Shown here: one piece after another, positions 44,382 to 56,300 of the stretch
How positions within the stretch are numbered: position 1 is the first letter of the stretch
Layout of the letters: each line of letters begins with the position of its first letter
NCBI GenBank assembly: GCA_917880885.1
Contig: OU862908.1
Coordinates: forward strand, 49,311,819 to 49,375,818
Origin: Limnephilus marmoratus
Taxonomy: Eukaryota > Arthropoda > Insecta > Trichoptera > Limnephilidae
DNA: 64,000 nucleotides
Direction: 5' to 3'
The notes under the pieces: generated by a model
What the model saw: only the letters and a program-made list of their open reading frames with translations
Told to the model about the DNA's origin: nothing
Databases searched by the model: none
Program-made: the position numbers and the translations under genes

Positions 44382-47300
44382 AGAGTGAAACACCGCAGAA
44401 CCGCACAAATAGGAGACTGATAGGCTACCAAGCACCGCACAAAGAGGAGACCGATTATTCTATCTCACTAACTCGCAGGCTAAAACCTATAGATTAATGT
44501 GTTTGTCTCTTTTTAGTGTCGCTTTTTCGTTTCATTTTAAATCACAATAAGTGGGGAGACTACGAAGCATCACACAAAGAGAGGACCGATTATTCTATCT
44601 CATTATCTCGCAGGCTAAATCCTATACTTAGATGTATATGTTTGTCTTTTTTTAGTATCGTTATTTTTCGTATGTAAAATGTATTTATAGCTAGCAATTA
44701 AATCTTTAAATTTTACAGTTTTTTGTTTCACCCTTAAAGTATTTTATTTATTAAACTTAAAAGTATTTTATGACAGCTGATAACAGCTGACAACAGCTGA
44801 TTGGCCTTATAATATATGCAAATTTACATTTTACATCTACCCAAGATCCACGTCTAAAAGTAGGTAGGTATTTGTATTCCAATATCTTTCATACGTGCGA
44901 AAAAAACGATTACAAGTGCACAATTTTTGCTTCCCACTTTTCTAGCCGACGCCGCGATGTTCGGATTCAATGTCGAAAGTTTTTGGCTAACTATGTAATG
45001 AAATTGAAGGCTTGGCCCGCCGAGGAATTTGTGAACCGCTGCGCTCGGACGGATTAAGGGCCGGCATTGAGGAATGAAAGAGTAACTTTTGACTAGTGTC
45101 TTGTGTCTTACCCCGCAGAGACTTGATCAACTCGCGAGCCGAGATTGACGTGAAACGATGATGTAAGACGATGACATCTGACGTCATTTTTAGGTCTGAG
45201 ATTATCTAGAGACAACAACGTCACAAGTGAAAAAGACTTTTAGTTTTAATTCGTGAATAAAGCGCTTCGGACAATTTCCGATAGCGACAGACTAGCTACG
45301 AGTACCTGGGACACGGACGGGACGGGACGCGCGGGGACCTTAGGACAATCTCAGGACATTGACTACGACAAATGATTAATTCCTTGCGTGAAAGGGACGC
45401 TCGGACAATTCGGCTGAATCGCGGCCGCGTTTTGATCTACGTGTTTTTAGAACGGCGGCCGGTGGTAGCGGGATACGAGTCGTTCACAATACCGTCGACA
45501 ACTTCGCGGCGCGCCTCCCATTGAATAATATTTAAATACGGTATTTAATATATTTTAAAAATACCTATGAAACATTATAATATTTAAATCGTTTACGGAA
45601 CACATTATTCATTGAAATAATTTAACAGTAAAATAAATGGAAATAAAACATTTATGTTGCCGTTAAAATCGTACGATACAAGGCCAAAGATAAGGAATGA
45701 AGAATCAATTCCTTTTGAAATTGAGAATCAGATCAAGTGTGTCACAAGATTGAATTTATTCATTTAATTCGGTCATTCAATTTTGCCCATGTCTACTACG
45801 CAGGTATGTAGAGACCTACCTATGAAGTAGGTATCTCAAGAGAAAGCTAAATGGGCTATTTTTGTCTATTGGTCTTAACCGTAAATTATATTACGTACTA
45901 GCTGGTACTCGGCATGCTATTTAATAAAGAAATTGTTTCTCCCGGCGTGTCCTTTCCCATTCGTCCCGTTCCCCTTCTGCCCCCCCATTCCTCTTCCCCT
46001 CTCGCTTTCCACTCTGCCTCCTCCACCTTCATTTCGGCGATTCATTTTTATACAAATTTCATGATCACCAGTAGTTTTATACTAACCTTGTCCTGACAAT
46101 AACGAACACAACAAAAAAAGATTTATCCTATTTGGTGCAGTCGTTAGCATTGGTGACACCCGGGGCGGATGTCACCCCCCGGGGCGTGGTGTCACACCCC
46201 CCCCCCTATTAAAGTTGACTTGAGAAATTCAAAACGCTAATTTCGACTTCATAAAATGGATGCTTACTGGAGGAGGGGAGGAGGGGCACTCCACAGTCCA
46301 CGGGGAGCCATAGAGCCATAGAGCTATGGAAATATAAATAACAGACCGTGTTCATGTGTACAATACTTTGGTGAATACTCGTATATCCTTCGTAATTTTA
46401 TTTTCCACGGTCGAGTGTCACCCCCGATAAACTCGAAAACTACTGAACGAATTTTCATGCGGTTTTCACAAATAGATAGAGTGTTTCGTGAGGAAGATTT
46501 AGGTATGTAATTTGTCAAGGATTTTTGTAAATTGGTTGAAACATAACGATAATTGTTAGAAGTGTCGGAAAAAGTCCAGCCGCCTGCGCCTGGTAGCTTT
46601 CATCGAAAACTCTGTCTAATCCTTTTGGGATATAACAAAACAATTAATGGTGGGATATTCCTCTTTTATATATCTACAAAAAAGTCCGCGAACGCATATA
46701 TCTATCTTTTACGGATAGCTTACGATACCCATTCTATCTTATTATTCTTATTAATTGGTGTTCGTTTGTCTCGCTAAAACTCGAGAACGGCTGGGCTGAT
46801 TTAGGTGATTTTGGTTTTGAAATATTTGTCGTAGTCCAGGAAAGGTTTAAACGGTGAGATAATATGAATAAATTGTGAGGAAGATAGTAAAAACAAAAAT
46901 ATTATTTTCTCATATAAACAGTTCCACTGTTCTACCTACTTTCAGAAGCACAACATAATCTAGAATTGGAATGCAAACAACAAAGAATTCTGATTGTCAT
47001 ATTGTCATACTGTCAAACGTTACCTGTCATTCTGTTACCATTTAAAATCTTCTATCATCAGTTTGTCAGTGCGTGAGATCTATATTTACTGTTTTAATAT
47101 GCCAAGGAAAAGACGAGCTGACATAGATCGTCGAAGTCAATCAAATGGGCCACGAGCTACCTCACGTGCAAACCGCACTGATGACCAGCGAGAGACAGAT
47201 AATGATAACATTCGTATTGGTATGGCAGATTTGCGTTCTACAGTGAATAATAATGAAGATAAACTAAAAACTCGAAAACTACTGAACGGATTTGCATGCG

Positions 47301-50300
47301 GTTTTCAACAATAGATAGAGTGTTTCGTGAGGAAGGTTAGGTATGTAATTTGTCAAGGATTTGTGTAAATTGGTTGAAACATAGCGATTATTGTTAGAAG
47401 TGTCGGAAAAAGTCAAGCCGCGCCTGGGAGATTTCATCAAAAACACTGCCTAATCCATTTGAGATATAACAAAACAATACATGGTGGGATATTCCTCTTT
47501 TATAGATCTACAGAAAAGTCCGCGATGGCATACATCAATCTTTTACGGATAGCTTACTATACCCATTCTTCTAAAAAAATGGTCACGTACAATGGGATAA
47601 TTGGAAAGTTATTTAGACGGATACAGTATTAATCCTTATTAACTTAAATACGTTAGTTACCCCAAGCATTTCATTCACATCATTATAATCTTTCACACCA
47701 TCTCTACGTATTATAAATTAAAGTCCTCCGCGGCATCTGTCTATCTCTTCGCGATAAACTCAAAGACGGTGGTTGTAACAAAGGTTGGATTTTACAAAGT
47801 GTTTTATTAGCCACAGCAACGCGTGGCCGGGTCAGCTAGTGTTTAATAAAGACAGTTTCTGCTTCTAAGTATGTACTGTGACGGAATCTCCACAGTATAC
47901 AAAAATACCGTCTGGGGGGGGCACGTGCCCCCGTGCCCCCCCCCTAAATCCGCCTATGCCCCTCACCCCCCTGCAGGGTGGCACCCGGGGCGGACCGCCC
48001 CCCCTCGCTACGGTACTGTATGCGCGTACATACATTTTGGCGATTCGTTTTTATTTATATAGATAGGGAAAGATAGACAAAGATAGAAGAAGAAGATAGA
48101 TAGATAGATATACCATCGTATAAGCACTTAAATTCGGCACTCTAAAAAAATTTCTTTGATCTCCATACCAACTCAAAATCGATTTTAGTACCTCCCTGCG
48201 TGTCCTTTCCCATTCGTCCCGTTCCACTTCCGCCCCCCCATTCCTCTCCCGCGTCCTCTTCCCCTCTCGCGTTTCCACTCCGCCTCCTCCACCTTCCCTC
48301 TCCCCACTCCACTCCCCCCCTTCGCCCGTTCCGCAAACCCCCCTCCCGAGTTTCCCTCCCCCCTCCCAGGTTCCCCTCCCCCCGTCCCGCGTTCCATAAA
48401 TAAATTTCAGGTAAGTACATTTAGTATTCAAACATCTCGTGTGCCACCTAATACAATTTTTTATACAAATTTCATAATGCCAGAGCTCACCAGTAGTTTT
48501 ATACGAACCTTGTCCTGACAATAACGAACACAACAAAAAAAGAATTATCCAATTTGGTGTAGTCGTTCGGAAGTAAGCGGGAACATACATTTCGGCGATT
48601 CATTTTTTTACAAATTTCATAATGTCAGAGCTCACCAGTAGTTTTATACAAATCTTGTCCTGACAATAACGAATACAAAAAAAAAAGAATTATCCAATTT
48701 GGTACAGTCGTTCGGAAGTTATGCGGAAACATACATTTCGGCGATTCATTTTTAGTAATATAGATTTAATAAGTCAGGTACGCCTCATCAGTCATACATA
48801 TATCTGGTAATGTTATATTATGGTGAAAACATTATGGCTCCGAGTCGTGAAAAGGGTTGGTTGTAAGATTTTCGGAATGTATAAAGCCGCGTCTACAGCG
48901 ACAATATTACCTAGGTATATAAACATTAATCCTATGTTTACCGTGGCAGATGGTTTTTTTTATCCAATTTACAGGCGGGTTTCCTGCAACGCATTTCCAC
49001 AAATATCGAATAAAATGTTTGTGCAAACATGAGAAATGGGGCGTGTCTATACACATAATTTGTACGCAAACATAATTTTAGTGCAAACATTTAGTTAAAT
49101 GTTTGTGGAAACGCGTCGCAGGAGACCTGCCTTTAGACAAATTCCCGCTATAACATCAAATTTGAATACACTTAAAAAAAAAACACTAAATTATCCTATT
49201 CGAAAGAATACAGACAGTTTTGGTTGCGGGTAGATGGCGAACAGAGTCGGACATAATATGTAGAGTCTGTCAAATAAGAGTAGAAAATATAAATAATGGA
49301 ACTACAAAATTTGTGGACTGGCAACATCAATTTACTTGTCAAATATTCCTTTAAAGTGCAATGATAATGAAAATATAGAACACAGTTCACACATTTAAAA
49401 ATACATTTTCCTGTTCTTAAAAAAAAAATTGAAGAAGAACTGTTGTTCAGTTACTTACTTAATGATATAAATTTGATTAAATTGTGTTTTACAAAGTGAT
49501 TGGCTTTCATTTAATTTAACATAAATTTGAATTTAACAGTAGGTAGAAAAGAAGAATCATTAATGGTGAGTTTAGTTACACTACTTTTAGATCTGAATGA
49601 GTTAAATATATTCAGATCTAAAATTGGAGACATGATCTAAAGCTAGGACAACGCTAGTAGGTACTTAAGCTAATCTATCTATCTATCTATCTATTCTATC
49701 TATCTATCTATTCTATCTATCTATCTATTCTATGTATCTATCTTATTTATTTATTTATAATACAAAAGAAAGTACAAATAACATATTAGGCAGCTTTGTC
49801 TGTCCAACTAGGAAAGTTTCCCGTTCCAGGACAGACAAATTGACAGGTTTAGTTCATAATATTATTCCAATAAATGTACATAATTACATAACCAACAACA
49901 AAAAAATAGAAAAAAGTAACCTGGTAGCATATAATATTATACTCGGATTTACCGAATTAAGGGAACGTACCCATACTACGTGACACGTTTAGGGGGGGGG
50001 GGGGGTCTTCAAAATGTCACGCTCCATACAAATGAGCGGCGGGTTGCTTAGGATTTTGGTCACCGGGGGGGGGGGGGGGGGGGGGGTTAAAAATTGCAAA
50101 AAGTTGGTCACGTAGTATGGATACGTTCCCTAACCTATATCTATATAAATAAAAATGAATCGCCGAAATGTATGTACGCGCATAACTTTCAAACGACTGC
50201 ACCAAATTGGATAATTCTTTTTTTTGTATGTTCGTCATTGTCAGGACAAGGTTTGTATAAAACTACTGGTGAGCTATGGCATTATGAAATTTGTATAAAA

Positions 50301-53300
50301 AAATTGCAATAGGTGGCACGCGAGCTGTTTGAAAACTGAATGTACCGGGAATGAATGTATGGAATGCGGAAGGGGGAGGGGCCTCAGGTAGAGGGGGGAG
50401 TGGAACGTGAGTGGGGAGAGGGAATGTGGAGGTGGAGTGGGAAAGCAAGACGGAAAGGGGACGCGTAATAGGGTGGGGAGGCGGAAGGGGAACGAGACGA
50501 ATGGGAAAGGACACGCACGGAGAAACAATTTCTTTATTAAATGGCATAGCAACGTATGCCGGGTACCAGCTAGTATTAAATAAATGTGAGCAATTTCCAA
50601 AGTGTGCTTTATATTTTATTACAATATCATTATTCTTCATTACTCATTACGTTAACACAAAATTGCAAAGATACAATAAAAATATTTACATATATGTGTA
50701 GGTAGTGTTTTGTCAAAAACATTTAATTTTCATGACCAGTAGGTAGGGGGCTGAATACTTGAATAGCTACTAGCATAGAGCCCACATACAAAATTCTAAT
50801 TTTTAGATCAGTGGAATGGAAAATATTTTTTTTTCACTTTTATGACTTTTTAATTTATAATAAAAATGAAGGTTACACAGCTCTAGATTACCACCGTGAT
50901 TATATTTTTAGTATTGCTATTTGAACAACAGTGCGTCCTCCTATGTTTTCTACTCTTATTTGACAAACTGTAACAGAGCGTGAAGTAAATAGATTTGATA
51001 TTTGACCCCGCCATATCGTCGTTGGTACTATCGGTAACCGAGCATAGAGCAATACAATTTAGAGGCGCTATTATATACTAATATCTAGTCGAAACGTATA
51101 CCACTTTATTTTACTGTAGCATAGAAGGCCCTGGGGAAAAATCCCTCAGGGCTTATCTCATCCTTGGGGAAGTTGGGTGGAGGGTTTTTTTATGGAAAGG
51201 AAGGAGAGGAAGTTCTGTGAAGGAAAAAGGTATGAGAGGTTGGTAGAAGTCTGAGGGTCAATGTGTCCAGGAGTAACGGACGTACGAATCCATCCCTCCC
51301 ACTGCGGTGCAATGCGATCTAGACAAACCTCAACTTAACAATAAATGTTTTTATCAATATTATTATCATTGTAATCGGTGAGCACTGCGCGTATCCGGAT
51401 TTTGTTAATTCCGATCGTTCGGCGTTAGAGCGTTGGAGGCAAAATCGGACTAATTGGACGTACAAAAGTGAAACAAATTTTTCCGCTTTATATCTCATAT
51501 AAATGTAATAAAACAATGTACCAAGAATTAAAAGAAATATTTACATTACATTAACAAGTTACATCAATGTAGCTCACCGTCAAACCGTACGTTGACAAAA
51601 ACCGGCACACGAAAACCTCACGTAAGTCTTACAGCATGGGTGGCCAACCTTTTCAGCAGCTGGGCCAGATTTTAGAAATTAGATTTCCTACCGGGCCGCA
51701 CAACAAAATTTCTTTGATTATTCAAAGATAACAAGAAATATATTGTTTTTTTTAAGATGATATAACCAAAATGAGAATCAAACATATTTATTAAACATAG
51801 ATTAGAGTTGGGCAATAAAAAAAATAATAAAAAATAAACAAATTTAATAAATTTTAGTGAGATGCCTGATTTTGTTTGTCAGAACTAAATGCATCAATGT
51901 TGATAACCATTGATGTTGTTGCTACAGTACGCAAACAGTTTTCCAAATGCTGAGTGAGCGTGTTCTCATTTGAGATTTAATATGCTTTATTCAACCAAAA
52001 ATATGTTCACACGTTAAGTCTTCAAATAGCGAGTTCATCGATAGAGAGCATGTTCGTAAAATGCAGGATATTTCTCCTTGTTCAAATATGTTTTATAAAA
52101 CTCTTCCAAACCAACCTGATTGAATTTCTCATTTAACTGTGATTGTTTGTTAACACGTATATATACTATAGAAGAACTTGTCACGATGTCGAAACAATGT
52201 ACTGAGATACTTCCATTTATTACTAACTACGCACGTTGGAATGTTCTTGTGGTGGTTTTATGTACACTAAAAGAAAAAAAAGTGTGCATATGCTCCGCGG
52301 GCCACAAGTAGACACCCAGCGGGCCGCGGTTTGGCCATCCTCGTCTTACAGTCTTAAACGACAGTACGGAAATATACAATACCGACATTTATTTTTTATT
52401 TTTTTTTAAACTTTATTTATTCTCATTTCTTTGTACATATAATGTAAAATAGCAAATAGTAAACATATAATAACACAATATATAATAACTAATAGTATGA
52501 ACAAGAAATGAAAACCCACTAAGGCACTGCCTGAGTGTGGGTAATATTAAAACAATATACTATATTTCTAAGTACCCAAAGTATAAATTAGACTTAAAAA
52601 AAACATATAAAATATAAAGTTAGTATTTCATAGGTAGAATAAGTGAAAAAGGTATTTTTTTCAGCTATTATAAAATTAAAATAAAAATATGGAAAAAACA
52701 TGCTGATTTTTTTTTTTTTTTTTTTTTGCTGTAAGTTTGCTGTTTTTTTAAGTTGCTCGTTTACCAGAGCCCCACTTGAAATATTTCACCTCTATTTGAC
52801 ACTTTCTATAACACTCCTTTGACCTTGCCATTAAAAACCTTAAAATATTGAGAGGTTTCATGTACATTATGTAAATTAATGTTTTTTGAAACTTACCCAT
52901 CGATGTTCAGAGTTCCTGAGGAGAGGAAGCGTTCTCCGTACTGGTCGGAGACCAGAGAAGGTTTCAGGACGAGTTTTCCGTCCCGGGTGAAGGAGTTGGC
53001 TCTGCTGTTGCTGTACCATTGGAACTCCCAATTCTATGATAATTTAAATAGGACTGAAATCAGCATACCTCTTTTTACCCGCGACAGGCGCACACTTGTT
53101 ATTACGAAAGTCAAGCAGTGGCGTAGCGTCAAAATTTCGCCCTTAGTTAGGTACCTAAAATATACAGCATTTCTACAGAATATTTCGGTACGAACAATCA
53201 ATACAAAAATTCTTACACGTATATTGATATAACATGTATAGAAAACTTATTGACGATCAACAAGTTTTGGTTATTAGCGAATTGAATATAAAACACAATT

Positions 53301-56300
53301 CGACTTCCAATTAGAACTAGAATGATATTGTTACTATTTATATTTTTATTGAAAAATATTATAATTGTTAGAATTAAAAACAAAACTACTGTCATTAATA
53401 TAGGATAGGGTAGGTATGCATTGGATTTATTAAAAATAATTCAGCATTAATGTTCGCCTGCTGTGCACAAGAGTGCAGGAACGAAAAGTACAAGAGTACG
53501 TGTGCACGTAAGTACCTTGCAAGGTACGTTAATTGAAACTATTATTATTTTGATTTCAGAATGTCCAGACGACCAAGAAAAACAAACGATATACTCTTCT
53601 CGGATGACCAATTTCCATCTAGTAGTGTGACGTGTGACTGAGATCTCTAGTTACAGACACAAATTTGGTAAAGCCAATAGGCCACTTGCATCACATTTTT
53701 TTAAAATAAATTCCGACAATTAGGCAAATATTCTAAGACATGCCGTTTTTTTTAATCGTATTTTTGAAACCCTGGCGATTTTTGGAAAATTTCAATCCGA
53801 AAAATCAGACCATTTTTTATAAATCGGAAAGACGGGATATAATTTTATGGGTGCGAAACGATAATTACTTACATAGCCAAAAATCATTTTTATAAAAAAG
53901 AACGTTTTCCCCACGAATGGCACAGAAGAATAACGAGGCATACCAAAAATATTAAATCTCATAAATATTTTTTCCTTAATCCATCTTATTGATTACAAAT
54001 CATTATAATGTTCAACGTCTATATTACTAAATCAAATGTAATATACTTGTACTTGTAAATTATAATAATAATAAGAATATTATAAAATTTAAATTTGTTA
54101 AAATCCGCACCATTATCATTATATTTCTAAAACACGTACGGACAGCGTAAAATGTACGGGGTTCTCTTCATCACATCAATTTAGAGCCCGCGCAGACAGC
54201 AAGCATTCCGCGTTCCGCGTTCGGCGTTCCACGTTCTGCGTTCCGCGTTCTTTGTAAGTAGTTGACCACTATAGCGCCGCGCAGACACAGCAGCAGTCAG
54301 ACCGCGCCGGTCAGTGTGAACGCTTACGTTTTTGCGTTCTATTGTCAGAATTACAAAGAACGCGTGGAACGCCTCGCTCGCAAGATGACCGACACCGAAA
54401 AATTAATTGATTTAGTAAGGGAAAGGCAGTTTTTGATATAATCTTAGTGACACAGACTGTATAATTATAAAAAATATTTTTTATATGCACCAGATTTAAA
54501 TGTCCGGGTTAAATTTTCCCCACAGGAAAAACTAAACCCTTTCACACACTTCCCCAAATGATCATCTAGTCAATCCACGCTATGCAATTGCACTATATAA
54601 GTATTGTAAAAACAAAATAATACAAGAACAACATGTCGACCTACCAGAGACCAAATGGGAAAATAATTCTAAAAATAATTATATATTTATAATTTTATAA
54701 TTATATAATTATAATTATTATTTTTTTTATATAATTATGCAATTCATTTAAGCTACTTATTGACATTCGGAAGTAAATAAAAAAAACGTTCTTCATCTTT
54801 AAGTAATTCAGGAAAAAGAATACTGAGCTCTCCTTTTCATTTCGCTCAGTGTTAGTTGGATGCACCCAGTGACTTCTTTTCTTTTTACACACTTTCAAAG
54901 TCAACAAAAGCAATGCTTCGTCTTCTGAAGACGAACTATCAAAATACGTGTTTCAGGTACAGGCTTTTTAGGAAAATGGAACGCAGAATATTTGACCGGG
55001 TGCCGTGTGAGTTAAAACTCGCGTAGAACGCAACCGGCAGAACGCTGAACGCTTGGCTGTCTGCGCGGGCTCAGTGAACGTTAAATCTCAAATTAAAAAA
55101 TTCGCCTGAAATCAAAGTGATGCCATATAAAAAAAAAAAATCAGTGTGGAATTTTATAAAATTAATAGGAACATTTTCGGAGACAGGACATTTTAATGTA
55201 TTGATGCCACGAGCCCAAATAATGGATTTATTTATGTAAAATAAAATAAAAACCGTACATTTCTAAAAACGTTTACCAAAACTTTCGTAATCTAAGTAAA
55301 AAAATCTATCCACACGATTTTTTCCAAGTCGTTATGAAATCCATGCAAGGGGCTTATTCAGCAGATTACTCCACCCACTTTTACTGCCACTGTATTACCT
55401 ACTGGACTCCCTTCAGCAGATTGAACCGACGCACGGAAAGATTACTTCTTCCAATACAAGTAGGTACCTAGAACTTTTGGAGTAGGCGGGAAGAATGATG
55501 TCTACAATCGACAAACCGACCACACCGTCAACTTCTTACGTTACTCTAGCAAACCTTTCTCCTTTACCAAAGTTATCTGTTCCAAGAGCTACATCGAAGT
55601 GGGCAAAGAAATCGGAGATTCTTAGCAGTCTTCGGTTAATAAATTCGCCGTCTCGCATCCCAGGATAAAGCACGCAACTTCTATGAGGGTTTGCTCACAA
55701 CGAGAAGTAAATTGTTGAGCTGATACTTCTGTGAACCCCGCCGATGCACGCGGTTTTTTCCATCACTTTGAAACTACCTTTTAATTTCCAAACGGCTCGT
55801 CTCCGAACCCGAAAACTAACATAAAACGAAAACCCCCTTCGGGCAATTAAAACCATGGTTAAACCTTAAATAAAAACCGGCATTTCGGAGAACCTCAAAT
55901 AAAAATCGTTCCAGATATGTCTTCCGCCATCTTGAGACCTTCCCCTACACCTTCCATTTCCTCCCGATAATGGTAGAGTTCTTTACCACGGACTAAGGGC
56001 TCGTAGTCTCGTACACCTAAACACGATACGGACGTCGCATCGTGCTACTACGAGGCGTACCGAATGCACATTCTACAAATCTCCTCGCTCGACTCAAGCG
56101 ATAGTTAGTACATTTTACATGCGTTTTCTGGTAGGTAGTTACTGATACATAAGAAATGTACTTACTCCGCCTCCGGAAAGGGTTTTCTCGTGTTGCCACT
56201 TGTTGCTGTCGAGGGAGTTGAAGTTGTCTTCGAAGATGAGTTTCCCGGCGCAGACCTGTCGGGGGGCGTGGGAGCCGCTGACCGTGGTTACGCTGGGGTT

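Larger units (their letters stand above)
45898..48764. mobile_element. Nested Helitron complex
   Basis: A minus-strand Helitron 3' end (CTAG at 45898-45901, preceded by GCATGCCGAGTACCAG) and 5' ends at 48764 (TCTATATTACTAAAAATGAA) and 48063 (TCTATATAAATAAAAACGAA) surround a plus-strand Helitron ending CCGGGTCAGCTAG at 47839. Two direct copies, 46430-46740 and 47265-47575, share CTCGAAAACTACTGAACG through GGATAGCTTAC; between them lies a Helitron start (46741 on) and a helicase-gene fragment. GC-rich CACCCGGGGCGG debris of the 24830 hAT family lies at 46150-46210 and 47910-48030. The order of insertion is only partly resolvable. Confidence 0.75.
49263..50970. mobile_element. TA-flanked MITE copy 2, interrupted by three insertions
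   Basis: The ends GAGTCTGTCAAATAAGAGTA and CTCTTATTTGACAAACTG are flanked by TA (49261-49262, 50971-50972). The outer parts 49263-49672 and 50574-50970 align with copy 1 (26425-27089). The middle 49673-50573 is extra: a TATC microsatellite, an unplaced segment, a G-rich MITE and a Helitron. In GH16 intron 2. Confidence 0.85.

Noticed and set aside
48051..48590. 179-codon minus-strand frame rich in Gly, Arg and Glu
   Set aside because: It reads through the polypyrimidine tract of a Helitron. All frames there are open because of composition, and no domain or splice context is visible.
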